64,000 nucleotides of DNA, taken from positions 148,975 to 212,974 of the forward strand of contig DYSW01000001.1 in the NCBI GenBank assembly GCA_020726285.1, read 5' to 3'. The first letter of the stretch is position 1. Every line of letters starts with the position of its first letter. Of the stretch, positions 8,720 to 18,009 are shown piece after piece. A model generated the notes under the pieces. It saw only the letters and a program-made list of their open reading frames with translations. It was not told the DNA's origin and ran no database searches. Origin of the DNA: Melioribacter roseus (GTDB lineage: Bacteria > Bacteroidota > Ignavibacteria > Ignavibacteriales > Melioribacteraceae). The translations under genes were made by a program, and so were the position numbers.

Positions 8720-10957
8720 ATGAAATCGTCAAAAAATATTGGCGTTACTCTTTTACTGATTCAGTTGTTTTTACTCATATTTACAAATATATCGTTTTCG
8801 CAATTTAACGAATGGAAAAATTATACTTCCTTAAATTCTACTTCAGATTTTGCATTTTTTGAAGATGATATTTGGGTAACAACCAATGGCGGTTTGTATA
8901 AATTTAATAAAACCGATAGCACTTATTCGGTATTTAGGAAATCAGAAGGTTTAAAAAGTCAAGTTTTGACTGCAATTGCAATTTCAAATAATGGAAAAAT
9001 TTGGGTTGGAAGTCAAGAAGGCTACATTATCATAATGAATCAAAATGGCGAAATATTGAAAAATATTTTCGACATCTACAATTTTGATAATGAACAAAAA
9101 AGAATAAATAGCATAAGAATTTCTGGCGATTCTGTTCTTGTAGCGTACGATTTTGGAATTTCGATACTTTCAGATAATTCACTCGAATTTATTGAAACAG
9201 CAATGAAATTTGGTGATTTTAATATGAAATCTAAAGTGAATTATGCTGTAAAAATTGATGGTATAATTTGTCTTGCAAATGTTGAAGGAATTGCGATTCA
9301 GAAAGAAAATACATCAACAATTTCTGATCCAGAAAGTTGGAATTCTTTCCCAATTACAACAACTTCTTCTGCTCCAATTGCCTTTAAACTTTCCAAGTTT
9401 GGCTCAAAAACTTATATTTCAACAGAAAATGGTCTTTACTTTTATGAAAATGGAATTGTAACATATTTGGCGTTTTCTGGCAATTCGCTATCTGATATTT
9501 CTGTTTATGAAAATGAACTTTATGTCGCAACAGGAAAAAAATTATACAAAATGCAGAATTCTGCTTTCATTTTTGATGAGGAACTTACAACAAATATTAT
9601 AAAATTCAATTTGCAATCAGAGGGAAATTACTTTGCTACAAGCGAAGGTTTGCAATTTATAAATCCAACATTATCTGAAATAATTTTTCCTAACGGACCA
9701 ACTACAAATCTATTTAATAGCATTTCGGTTGATAGCGATGGAATTGTTTGGGTTGGCAGTGGTGATGATACTTATGGACGTGGAATATATGAATTTGATG
9801 GTGGAAATTGGACAATCTATAATAAATCTAACCAAGATTTTTACAGCAATTCTTATCATAATGTTTATGCAGCTAAAAGTGGTACAAAATATTTTAATAA
9901 TTGGGGATATGGTTTTACTACTTTGCAAAATGAAAACTTCAAAAATTTTACAACAAGTAACACAAGTTTAGTCGGTATTACAACACACCCAAATTTTCTT
10001 GTTATTTCCAATTCAAAAGAAGATAATGCTGGCAATTTATGGGTTCTGAATTATTGGTCAGCCGAACAAAAACCATTAAGCGTTATGAAAAGCGATAGTA
10101 GTTGGGTTCATTTTGAACCACAAAATATTTCTATTTCTGATGAAGATAGATTCGATCAATTGATTATCGACCAAAATGGCACTAAATGGTTTGGAATGTT
10201 TATTGGGAATAATGGACTTTTCTATTTTAATGATAATAATTCAATCGATAATTTGAATGACGATACTTGGGGAATCTTAACAACTTCGGATGGATTAGCT
10301 GGTCCGGTTATTCAAGCTCTTGCCTTGGATGATTATGGACAACTTTGGGTTGGAACGAACTCTGGCGTAAATATTATTTCAAACCCAAATTATCCTGAAG
10401 AAATATCTGAAGTTTATGCTCTTAAAAATTTTAACGTAACTTCAATTTATGTAGATCCATTAAACAGAAAGTGGATTGGAACAAGTGACGGAATATATTA
10501 CGTTTCGAGCGATGGATTTACTGTTTACGCTCAATTTGACTCAAAAAATTCTCCATTAGCAACTAATTCAATTCTTTCAATTGGATACGATGAAAAAAAT
10601 GGAATTGTCTATTTTGCATCGGATTTTGGAATGTCATCACTTTCAACCGAAGCAATTTTGCCTAAAAGCACATTTTCTGAAATATCAACTTATCCTGCAC
10701 CATTTGTACTTTCCAAAAATGAAAATCTAACAATTGATGGTTTAATTGCAAATTCACAAGTTAAAATTTTTGATATTACAGGCAATTTGATTAATTCCAG
10801 TGAAGAAGGAACTATTTATTCACCTGGCGGAAGAGTTGCAATTTGGGATGGGAAAAAACCGAACGGCGAAAAAGTAGATAGCGGAATTTATCTTCTAGTT
10901 GCATATAATTCTGAAGGAAAAGAGAGTTCTGTAACAAAAATTGCAGTACTAAAATAG
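8720..10957 (+). CDS. Two-propeller secreted protein, PorZ-like T9SS component
   Basis: A 745-residue protein with a signal peptide (residues 1-28, ending ISFSQ). Residues about 40-640 contain repeated propeller motifs of the two-component-regulator-propeller type, for example DDIWVTTNGGLYKF, GKIWVGSQEGYI, GIVWVGSGDD, GQLWVGTNSGVNI and RKWIGTSDGIYYV. The final ~85 residues (from about 660) form an Ig-like T9SS type A-like domain ending SGIYLLVAY...KIAVLK. This layout and length match PorZ of Porphyromonas (776 residues), part of the surface sortase complex that attaches cargo to A-LPS. Generic propeller cargo of T9SS is the alternative. The ABC-F gene starts at the base after its stop codon. 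Confidence 0.7.
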   Translation: MKSSKNIGVTLLLIQLFLLIFTNISFSQFNEWKNYTSLNSTSDFAFFEDDIWVTTNGGLYKFNKTDSTYSVFRKSEGLKSQVLTAIAISNNGKIWVGSQEGYIIIMNQNGEILKNIFDIYNFDNEQKRINSIRISGDSVLVAYDFGISILSDNSLEFIETAMKFGDFNMKSKVNYAVKIDGIICLANVEGIAIQKENTSTISDPESWNSFPITTTSSAPIAFKLSKFGSKTYISTENGLYFYENGIVTYLAFSGNSLSDISVYENELYVATGKKLYKMQNSAFIFDEELTTNIIKFNLQSEGNYFATSEGLQFINPTLSEIIFPNGPTTNLFNSISVDSDGIVWVGSGDDTYGRGIYEFDGGNWTIYNKSNQDFYSNSYHNVYAAKSGTKYFNNWGYGFTTLQNENFKNFTTSNTSLVGITTHPNFLVISNSKEDNAGNLWVLNYWSAEQKPLSVMKSDSSWVHFEPQNISISDEDRFDQLIIDQNGTKWFGMFIGNNGLFYFNDNNSIDNLNDDTWGILTTSDGLAGPVIQALALDDYGQLWVGTNSGVNIISNPNYPEEISEVYALKNFNVTSIYVDPLNRKWIGTSDGIYYVSSDGFTVYAQFDSKNSPLATNSILSIGYDEKNGIVYFASDFGMSSLSTEAILPKSTFSEISTYPAPFVLSKNENLTIDGLIANSQVKIFDITGNLINSSEEGTIYSPGGRVAIWDGKKPNGEKVDSGIYLLVAYNSEGKESSVTKIAVLK

Positions 10958-12907
10958 ATGATTTCAGCTCAAAATTTATCGATGCAGTTTGGTGGATTTT
11001 CACTATTCGAAAATGCAAATTTTCAGATAAATCCAACTGATAAAATTGCAATTGTTGGCAATAACGGAAGCGGAAAAACAACTTTATTAAGAATTATTGC
11101 AAAACAAGAACAGCATGAAAGTGGAAATATTAGCATTCCAAAAGATTTTTCAATCGGTTATTTACCTCAAGAATTTTATACTTTGCAAGGAAAATCGGTT
11201 TTTGAAGAAGTGAAATCTTCAGTTGTTCAGTACAACAAAATATTAGTCCGTGAAGAAGAAATACGTAAAAAACTTGAACAAAATCCAAATCACGAAGAAC
11301 AAAGTAAACTTCTTTTGGAATTTGGAGAACTTGAGTACAAGAAAGAATTGATAGATTTTTACGAAATTGAATATAGAATTAAGAAAATTCTGATGGGACT
11401 TGGATTTTCAAACGCCGACTTTCACAAATTAACGGGAGAATTTTCTGGTGGTTGGCAAATGAGAATTCATCTTGCAAAATTGTTGATTGCCGAAAACGAT
11501 TTGATAATGCTCGACGAACCAACAAACCATCTTGATATTTATTCTTTGAAATGGTTAATAAATTTTTTGGAATCATTCAAAGGTGCTTTATTAATTGTTT
11601 CGCACGACAAATATTTTGTAAACAAAATAACAAGTAAAACACTTGAAATTGCAAATCAAAAAATCTCCATTTATAACGGAAAATATGATAAATACTTAGT
11701 TTACAAAGAAGAAAAAGAAATTGAATTACTTGCCAATAAAAAAAATTTGGGAAAAAAGCGAAAGGAATTAGAGGATTTTATCGAACGATTTCGATATAAA
11801 GCTACAAAAGCAAAGCAAGTTCAAAGTAGAATAAAACAATTAGAAAAATTTGAAGAAGTTCAAATTGATGAAAAAGCTGGAAAAATTAGATTCCGCTTTT
11901 CAGAATCACCAAAGTCTGGGACAATTCCAATTTCCGTGAAAAATTTATACAAATCTTATTCAGATTTATCGGTTTTAGAAAATGTAAGTTTTGATTTGCA
12001 AAAGGGTGAAAAAATTGGATTTTTAGGAATAAATGGTGCTGGAAAATCTACTTTTGCAAGAATTTTAGCAGGAATTGAGGAATTTGATTCAGGAGAAAAA
12101 TATGTAAATCCACTTACCGAAATAGCTTATTTTTCTCAGGATGTAACAGACAATCTTGATTTGGAAAGTGATTTGCTAGACACGATGCTCGAAGAAAATG
12201 AAGATTTCACAATTCCACAACTACGCTCTATTCTTGGCTCCTTTCTTTTTACAGATGACGATATTTTCAAAAAAATATCAATGCTTTCTGGAGGCGAGAA
12301 AAGTAGATTAACTCTTGCCAAAATGCTCTTGAGAAAATCAAATTTGCTAATACTTGATGAACCAACAAATCATCTTGATGTAAATTCTAAAAATGTACTT
12401 CAGCAAGCTATTATTGATTATTCTGGTTCAGTTTTAATTGTTTCTCACGATATAGAATTTCTTCGTCCAATTGTAGGAAAAATTTTGGATTTTCGAGAAA
12501 GAAATGCGAAATTGATTTATGGTGGAATTGAATATTATCTTGAAAAATATTTTGATGAAAACGTTAACAATGAGATAAATAATTCAGAAATAGATAAAAA
12601 TAAAAAGAAATTACAAAGGCGAAATGAAGCAGAAATTCGTCAAAGAAAATATGCAGCAACAAAAAAGATAAAAGCCGAAATTGAGCATATTGAAGAACTA
12701 ATTTCACAATTGGAAGAGAAAATCAGACAAATTGAATTGGAAATGACGAATCCCGAAAATTTCTCGATTGGCGAAAAAGTAAAATCTATTCAAAAAAGTT
12801 ATTTGGAAAATAAAAAAAATCTTGATCAACAAGTAGAAAAGTGGACGGAATTGAATTCGGAAATGGAAAAAATCATTAAAAATATAGAAGATGAGTATAG
12901 TTCGTAA
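10958..12907 (+). CDS. ABC-F family ATPase (Uup-like)
   Basis: A 649-residue soluble protein with two ATP-binding cassettes and no membrane segments. Cassette 1: Walker A GNNGSGKTT (about 34-42), signature FSGGWQMR, Walker B LIMLDEPTNHLD. An ABC-F interdomain linker with FIERFRYKATKAKQVQ follows. Cassette 2: GINGAGKST, LSGGEKSRL, LLILDEPTNHLD. A C-terminal coiled coil of about 90 residues (ISQLEEKIRQIELE) is typical of Uup rather than EttA. ABC-F proteins bind the ribosomal E site and rescue or tune translation; Uup has also been tied to branched DNA. It is abutted without spacing by the PorZ-like gene, implying translational coupling. Confidence 0.93.
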   Translation: MISAQNLSMQFGGFSLFENANFQINPTDKIAIVGNNGSGKTTLLRIIAKQEQHESGNISIPKDFSIGYLPQEFYTLQGKSVFEEVKSSVVQYNKILVREEEIRKKLEQNPNHEEQSKLLLEFGELEYKKELIDFYEIEYRIKKILMGLGFSNADFHKLTGEFSGGWQMRIHLAKLLIAENDLIMLDEPTNHLDIYSLKWLINFLESFKGALLIVSHDKYFVNKITSKTLEIANQKISIYNGKYDKYLVYKEEKEIELLANKKNLGKKRKELEDFIERFRYKATKAKQVQSRIKQLEKFEEVQIDEKAGKIRFRFSESPKSGTIPISVKNLYKSYSDLSVLENVSFDLQKGEKIGFLGINGAGKSTFARILAGIEEFDSGEKYVNPLTEIAYFSQDVTDNLDLESDLLDTMLEENEDFTIPQLRSILGSFLFTDDDIFKKISMLSGGEKSRLTLAKMLLRKSNLLILDEPTNHLDVNSKNVLQQAIIDYSGSVLIVSHDIEFLRPIVGKILDFRERNAKLIYGGIEYYLEKYFDENVNNEINNSEIDKNKKKLQRRNEAEIRQRKYAATKKIKAEIEHIEELISQLEEKIRQIELEMTNPENFSIGEKVKSIQKSYLENKKNLDQQVEKWTELNSEMEKIIKNIEDEYSS

Positions 12908-12914
12908 TTGTTTA

Positions 12915-12946
12915 AAATAAAAAACCCGTCTTATAATAAAACGGGT
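12915..12946 (-). terminator. Intrinsic terminator after rpmB
   Basis: A 6-bp stem ACCCGT/ACGGGT (12924-12929 with 12941-12946) with an 11-base loop. In the minus direction it is followed by TTTTTTATTTT (12923 downward). It lies 27 bases past the rpmB stop codon; on the plus strand it could also help end the ABC-F transcript. Confidence 0.7.
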
Positions 12947-12973
12947 AAAAATTTGACCTAATTTTAATTAAAC

Positions 12974-13213
12974 TTATCTAACTTTTATCTGCTTTTCGTT
13001 GACCATTTTTGCTAATTGGGCAGTTCCATTTTTAGCAATAGTTTTTAATGCACTTGTTGAAAGTTTAATTGTAACAAATTTATTTAATTCTTGTACCCAA
13101 ATTCGTTTCTTTTGCAAATTTGGCAAAAATCTTCTTTTTGTTTTGTTATGTGCATGCGAAATACTATTTCCACTTATCGGACCTACACCAGTAATTTGGC
13201 ACTTTCTTGACAT
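12974..13213 (-). CDS. rpmB: 50S ribosomal protein L28
   Basis: A 79-residue basic ribosomal protein with the family block KCQITGVGPISGN and HAHNKTKRRFLPNLQ, followed by the conserved KFVTIKLSTSALKTI. The open frame extends 21 codons upstream, but the ATG at 13213 begins the conserved MSRKCQITG and has GGAG at the right spacing, so it decides the start. It is monocistronic here, convergent with the ABC-F gene, and has its own terminator. Confidence 0.97.
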   Translation of the reverse strand: MSRKCQITGVGPISGNSISHAHNKTKRRFLPNLQKKRIWVQELNKFVTIKLSTSALKTIAKNGTAQLAKMVNEKQIKVR

Positions 13214-13376
13214 AATTATCTCCACATAAAAATATTTTAAGACGCAAAGTATAAGATAATTCCCCCGGAAAAGCAAATTATATACTAATCTTTATTCTAC
13301 TTAAAATTAACTTCGTAAAATTATTTGATTCATTTTTTGCTTATTTTTGAAATAAACAATTGGAAATATGGATTTA

Positions 13377-14352
13377 TGAAAAATATTGGAATAATTCTCA
13401 TTTTATTATTTTTTAGTTTTCTCTCACATTATCCGCAAAATAAGTCAATTCATCAAAAAAATTGGGAAGCAAAAAAACGGAGAAGTTAATACAAAATAAG
13501 GTTGAACCATTTCAAATATTTGATTCGAAAAATCAGAAACTTAGTCAAACAGTTTTTGGCTATTTACCAGATTGGGTAAACATTACGCGATCAATAAATG
13601 AGCAATACGCAAATATTGATAAATCAAAATTAATTTTGGGCGTTCCATATTATGGAAATCACCGGGAAACTGCTAATTTGGACGAAAATGCGGAGATTTT
13701 GCGATTCATAAATTCACCGTCTTATCGAGATGTAAAATCTGGTTTTGACTGGAATTCGAAACAATGGTCAGATTATTTTTCAAATTCATTTTTCAGTTGG
13801 CAAGAAAATAATTCGCATCAAATTTGGTACGATTCCAAACAATCTCTTGTAGAAAAATACGATTTTGCGATTTCTCATAATATGAAAGGAATTGGAATTT
13901 GGGCTTTAGGTTATGATGGAAATAGAACTGAACTTTGGGATTTAATTAACCAAAAATATGGGAATGGCAGAAGTTTTTCAGCGCATCTCGAAAAGAAAAA
14001 ATCAAAGTGCGATTATCACGGATTTTCAAGGAATTTTACAACGGATGAAATTCTTGAAATTGAAGAGAATGTAAATTTTGTTATTCTGCAAAATTTTGAT
14101 ATTTCCGAAAAAATTATCACAAAATCCGAAGCTGAACAGATTTTTGATATTTCTCGCATTCCAAAAGAAGATTTAGGTGAAGAATTCTCGGTTCGCGTTG
14201 TTAGCGTTGGCGATTTCGATACTTGTCCGTGTATTGGAAATCATGTAAAAAACACATCAGAAATTGGAATATTTAAGATTATTTCAACATCATTTGAAAA
14301 TGAAATTTTAAGAATACGGTTCAAATTAATTTATGAAAATTCGGCGAATTGA
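13377..14352 (+). pseudogene. Decayed GH18 glycosidase gene fused to a truncated AlaX-type (tRNA_SAD) gene
   Basis: An ATG at 13377 starts a signal peptide (MKNIGIILILLFFSFLSHYP) and is read to KNWEAKK, where the A7 run at 13471-13477 is one base short; the downstream frame (open from 13462) continues with TEKLIQNK. It then shows VFGYLPDW, the first strand of a GH18 barrel, followed at once by VNITRSINEQYANIDKSKL and LILGVPYYG, which belong to the last third of that barrel. About 200 residues, including the DxxDxDxE catalytic motif, are missing. The GH18 part ends near LWDLINQKYG (about 13957), and the frame runs directly into an alanyl-tRNA-editing SAD region (CPCIGNHVKNTSEIG). That part has the CxxxH half of the zinc site but lacks the N-terminal HxxxH half. 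Neither enzyme is expected to work. Confidence 0.75.
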
Positions 14353-14891
14353 TGATAATTGATTCGAGATTTTCAGAATTGGAATGTTTTGCTGGAATTG
14401 AAATTCCAACTGAATATATTGAGCAACAAACATTAATATCAGTTGAGTATTTTTCATTCGACAATAAATTTCATTTAGGGCAACTTGTTGTAAATAAATC
14501 ACTTAGCGACGAAATACTTGCAATATTTAGTGAAATAAAGCGAATGAAATTCCCGATTGAAAAAGTAATTCCAATTTCATTTTATAATTGGGATGATGAA
14601 ATTTCAATGCAAAACAATAATTCATCTTGTTTTAATTTCAGATTGATAAAAGGGACAAATCGATTATCAAAACATGCTTTTGGGAAAGCGATTGACATAA
14701 ATCCGATGCAAAATCCATTTGTAAAACAGAATTCCATCGAACCAAAAAATGCAGTTTATGAAATTTCACAAAAAGGAACAATTCTAGAAAATTCTCCAAT
14801 TATTAGAATCTTTTCAGATTTCGGTTGGGAATGGGGCGGAAATTGGACAAATTCAAAAGATTATCAACATTTTGAAAAAGTAGAAACATAA
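14352..14891 (+). CDS. M15-family peptidoglycan peptidase (D-Ala-D-Ala carboxypeptidase/CwlK-like)
   Basis: A 179-residue protein. The C-terminal half holds the M15 zinc motif: SKHAFGKAIDINPMQNP supplies His and Asp ligands, and WEWGGNWTNSKDYQHFEK supplies the catalytic glutamate/tryptophan region and the last histidine. Members cleave peptide bonds in peptidoglycan stem peptides. No signal peptide is seen at the ATG used, so the export route is unclear. The ATG overlaps the stop of the fused gene upstream (TGATG), and a TTG one codon earlier is possible. The N-terminal 70 residues are not recognised. Because the upstream gene is rearranged, its native 5' end may also have changed. Confidence 0.75.
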   Translation: MIIDSRFSELECFAGIEIPTEYIEQQTLISVEYFSFDNKFHLGQLVVNKSLSDEILAIFSEIKRMKFPIEKVIPISFYNWDDEISMQNNNSSCFNFRLIKGTNRLSKHAFGKAIDINPMQNPFVKQNSIEPKNAVYEISQKGTILENSPIIRIFSDFGWEWGGNWTNSKDYQHFEKVET

Positions 14892-14937
14892 ATTAAAACA
14901 AGTTGTAAATTATCACATCAAAAAAATTGGTTAAAGT

Positions 14938-15369
14938 ATGTTCAAATTCGTAATATTCTTTTTATTAACAGTTGTTCTCACAAACGCACAATTTACTGAA
15001 AATTGGGTAAAACTTATTGGCGGCGAAGAAAAACAGATATATTTCGACAAGAATAGTGTTTTTGCTGATTCTATTGAAATTAAAATAAGTATTTCACAAA
15101 GTCACATTCCTGGACTAAAAATTGAGACTATAGAAAAACCAATTTATCGTTCAGTAACTGAATATATTTTTAATCCCAAGATTGCGAGATATAGCATTGG
15201 TACAATAACATATTTCGATTCAAAGGGTAATTTTCTAAACAAATTTACTTACACAAATACTAGTGAAATAGAGACGTATAAATACAGTTATCCAATATTC
15301 GAAAATAGTTTAGAATCCCAGATTTTGGACACCATCTATTCTTATTATCCTGAACTGAAAAGAAATTAA
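14938..15369 (+). CDS. Small secreted protein, surface-adhesin-E-like
   Basis: A 143-residue protein with a signal peptide (residues 1-17, ending TNAQ). The mature part has a short beta-rich pattern: W-V-K-L near the start, then YFDKNSV, YRSVTEYIFNPK, ITYFDSKGN and a final SYYPELKRN. The spacing of Trp, the YFDxNSV turn and the later YFDSKGN resembles the small surface-adhesin protein E family found in envelope contexts, but the match is only by pattern. There is no lipobox and no membrane helix. It stands alone between the M15 gene and a minus-strand tRNA. Confidence 0.6.
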   Translation: MFKFVIFFLLTVVLTNAQFTENWVKLIGGEEKQIYFDKNSVFADSIEIKISISQSHIPGLKIETIEKPIYRSVTEYIFNPKIARYSIGTITYFDSKGNFLNKFTYTNTSEIETYKYSYPIFENSLESQILDTIYSYYPELKRN

Positions 15370-15396
15370 AGAAGAAAAACTAGCCCTTATAATTTG

Positions 15397-15469
15397 TGCA
15401 CCCTGCGGGACTCGAACCCGCGACCTGATGATTAAGAGTCATATGCTCTACCAACTGAGCTAAGGGTGC
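15397..15469 (-). tRNA. tRNA-Lys (anticodon CTT)
   Basis: On the minus strand: acceptor GCACCCT/AGGGTGC (15469-15463 with 15404-15398), D arm GCTC/GAGC, anticodon loop CTCTTAA giving anticodon CTT, T arm GCGGG-TTCGAGT-CCCGC and discriminator A at 15397. Length is 73 bases. CCA is not encoded (CAAA follows). The outermost anticodon-stem pair (27-43) reads T against C and does not pair; the other four pairs are intact. It decodes AAG lysine codons. Confidence 0.93.
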
Positions 15470-15540
15470 GGTGCAAAAATAACTAAATGAAGAATACTAT
15501 CAAAAAAATTTGTAGTTTGAAAGCAACAAATTCAGCGAAT

Positions 15541-16422
15541 ATGAAAAAGAGTATTGTTTTAGCTTTCATTTTATTAGCAATTCTTAGTTGTAATTCTGAA
15601 ACCAATCATAAAATTGAGAATAAATCTGTCCCAAATATTCTGGTTGATGAAATTGGGAATGAAGTTGAAATTCCACAAAAAGGAAGCAAAGTGATTTCAC
15701 TCGCTCCCAATTTAACTGAAATATTCTTTTTTCTCGATTTAGAAAATCAATTAATTGGGAACACTTTATATTGCAATTTTCCAACACAAGCTGAGAAAAT
15801 CGCAAAAGTCGGAGATCTAATTACACTCGACTACGAAAAGATTATGGAATTAAAACCAGATATTATTTTGATGACAATCGAGGGAAATCAGAAAAATCAG
15901 TATCAAAAATTGAAAGAATTAGGATTTAATATTTATGTTACAAATCCACGTAATTTTGATGAAATTTTCAAATCAATTATTTCGATTGGGAAACTTTTTG
16001 GAAAGGAAAAATTAGCAAGGGGAAAAATTGATTCCTTGGATTTGATTGTGCAAAATGTAACAAAATTTAAAAAAAATAGTAGAAAAGCAGTTTTTCTGAT
16101 TTCTGTTCGCCCATTTATTGCAGCATCAAAAAATACTTTTGTTAATGAATATTTGAAGAAAACTGGCTTAGAAAATGGTGTATTTTCTGATAAAATAAAT
16201 TATCCTGTATTAAATCCCGAGGAATTAATTCGCATAAAACCACAAGTAATAATTTTGCCTAAAAAATTGAAAAATGAGTTTGAAGCAATTCTAAATGAAA
16301 ACTTATTGCTAAAAAATGAATTGCGAACAACGGAAATTATCCCAATTGATGAAAATATTTATTTTAAGCCAGGTCCAAGATTTGTTGAAGCACTTTTAGA
16401 TTTGAGTAGAAAAATCAGATAA
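15541..16422 (+). CDS. BtuF-like periplasmic metal-chelate binding lipoprotein
   Basis: A 293-residue lipoprotein with signal and lipobox LLAILSC, starting at the ATG at 15541. The frame opens at an ATG 18 codons earlier (15487), but that would put a long charged extension before the signal peptide. The body matches the helical-backbone metal-receptor fold (Fe/B12 periplasmic binding): GSKVISLAPNLTEIFFFL, DYEKIMELKPDIILM and the later PEELIRIKPQVIILPKK. It would capture cobalamin, haem or a siderophore for an ABC importer. No permease or ATPase genes are adjacent, so the ligand and partner are unknown. Its 3' end overlaps that of the convergent transporter gene by eight bases. Confidence 0.85.
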   Translation: MKKSIVLAFILLAILSCNSETNHKIENKSVPNILVDEIGNEVEIPQKGSKVISLAPNLTEIFFFLDLENQLIGNTLYCNFPTQAEKIAKVGDLITLDYEKIMELKPDIILMTIEGNQKNQYQKLKELGFNIYVTNPRNFDEIFKSIISIGKLFGKEKLARGKIDSLDLIVQNVTKFKKNSRKAVFLISVRPFIAASKNTFVNEYLKKTGLENGVFSDKINYPVLNPEELIRIKPQVIILPKKLKNEFEAILNENLLLKNELRTTEIIPIDENIYFKPGPRFVEALLDLSRKIR

Positions 16423-17719
16423 CTGACCATTTTTTAGTAGTTTTCAAATAAAAATAAGTTAAAAAACTAACTGAAAAAAATCTTCCCAACATTACTGCAA
16501 TTGATGCACCTAAAACACCAATAAAATCGAAAACATAAATTGTAAAATAAAGCAAAATTGCTGTGGCAGTAATTTCAATTAGTGTAGAATATGTTATCAG
16601 TTTTGTTTTTTCACTTTTTACAATCATCGCTCTTTCAATATTTAAAGTGACTGACAAAAATGGCATTAATAAAAAAACAAGTAATGGAATTTTTGTAAGT
16701 TGTATAAGTTCAGTTGTTAAGCCAGAAATTACACCAAACCACAAAATTGATAAGTCGGTAAATGCAAATAATGCAAAAATTCCACTTGCAAATAGAGAAA
16801 GTATCAGAGCAAAATTCCTTACTTTTCTAAAATTTTCCCCATTTTTATCAACTAAAGCAATTCCAACTTCTTGAAAGGAAAGTCCAACACTTCTAAAAAT
16901 GAAAACAAATCCATTTAATACTGGCAAAACCGCAAGTGATTCAATTGCCATTTTGCTATGTCCAACAAAAAAAGTAATAACTGGTTGAATTCCCATTGCT
17001 AAAACTGCAGTTAAAGCTAATGGATAATAGAAGTGTGCAATTTCAAAATATGTACGTGTTTTATCGTTGCTAATTTTATTTAGTTTTACAATTGTTTTCT
17101 GAACCATAAATCTACTTGTAATCGCTTCTAAAACAACTCCACTTGAAAGAGCAATTGAACCGAGTAAAACACCTGGGATATCGGTAAAAAAATAAATAAA
17201 TAAAGCAGTTCCAGACATTGAAGCAAGCCGAATTATAGTTCCAAATGCTACCAATTTTGTTAAGCCATTTTTAATCAAAAGTCCTTGATAAAAACGGCGA
17301 AAGCCTATTGCAGCTGGCCATGGCAGTAAAGCAATTGTTCCGTAGTAAGTTAATTTCGCCACATTTTCTGGTAAATCTAGAATCTTATAAGTAAAGAAGT
17401 TAAATACTTGCGGAATTAAAAGGATAAACATAAAAAATGTGATTCCAATGGAAAGGGAATAAGCAAACCGCCGTAAAGTATGTAATGAATTTTTGCCTTC
17501 TACAATTGCAGTTGAAGCGCTCATCATCATAATAATTGGCGATTCAATAATCATTGCTAAAGCAAACGAAATTCCGTGTGCAGCAAGATTAAATTTTGGC
17601 TCTGCAAGTCGAGCTATAAGCGATGTTAAAAATGGTCCTTCTACAGACATCATCAACCAAGTTGAAAATAGCGGCAGCCAAAATTTGAAAATTTTACGAT
17701 ATGTTAATATATTTTCCAT
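16415..17719 (-). CDS. MATE-superfamily transporter of the ANKH-like group
   Basis: A 434-residue integral membrane protein with about 12 predicted helices. The N-terminal block WLPLFSTWLMMSVEGPFL, followed by EPKFNLAAHG and AMIIESPIIMMMSAST, plus LLPWPAAIGFRRFYQG, is typical of bacterial relatives of the progressive ankylosis protein within the MOP/MATE flippase superfamily. Vertebrate ANKH is tied to ATP, citrate and pyrophosphate export; substrates of bacterial homologs are not established. It diverges from the M48 remnant across only 27 bases, so a promoter for one must overlap the other gene's start. Confidence 0.8.
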   Translation of the reverse strand: MENILTYRKIFKFWLPLFSTWLMMSVEGPFLTSLIARLAEPKFNLAAHGISFALAMIIESPIIMMMSASTAIVEGKNSLHTLRRFAYSLSIGITFFMFILLIPQVFNFFTYKILDLPENVAKLTYYGTIALLPWPAAIGFRRFYQGLLIKNGLTKLVAFGTIIRLASMSGTALFIYFFTDIPGVLLGSIALSSGVVLEAITSRFMVQKTIVKLNKISNDKTRTYFEIAHFYYPLALTAVLAMGIQPVITFFVGHSKMAIESLAVLPVLNGFVFIFRSVGLSFQEVGIALVDKNGENFRKVRNFALILSLFASGIFALFAFTDLSILWFGVISGLTTELIQLTKIPLLVFLLMPFLSVTLNIERAMIVKSEKTKLITYSTLIEITATAILLYFTIYVFDFIGVLGASIAVMLGRFFSVSFLTYFYLKTTKKWSVI

Positions 17720-17746
17720 TAAGAAATAAAATAGAGGAAGACAAAA

Positions 17747-18001
17747 ATGAAAAGATTCATAAATTTATCAAAGAAATATCTGGTATTTGCTTCATTGCTT
17801 GCATTTATTGCATGTTCAAAAGTTGCAGTTACTGGTCGCGATCAACTAAATATTGTTTCTGATGCTGAAGTTTTAAGTATGAGTTACACGGAATACAATG
17901 ATTTTCTGAAAACAAGTAAAATCAGTACAGATCAGAAAAAGACGCAACTTGTAAAAAAGGTTGGAAATAAAATTATTCATATTGATTATATTTACCAATA
18001 A
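17747..18001 (+). pseudogene. Truncated M48-family metalloprotease lipoprotein
   Basis: The 84 codons encode a lipoprotein signal (LLAFIACSK) and the start of a YcaL/LoiP-like M48 protease: KVAVTGRDQLNIVSDAEVL, then LVKKVGNKI, where family members continue into a ~200-residue catalytic domain with HExxH. Here eight unrelated codons and a TAA follow. The zinc motif is absent, and no remainder of the domain is seen before glyS, which begins eight bases later. Inferred: a deletion removed the catalytic part and probably the original glyS leader. A short secreted peptide may still be made but should have no protease activity. GAGG lies before the start codon. Confidence 0.75.
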
Positions 18002-18009
18002 TATATAAT

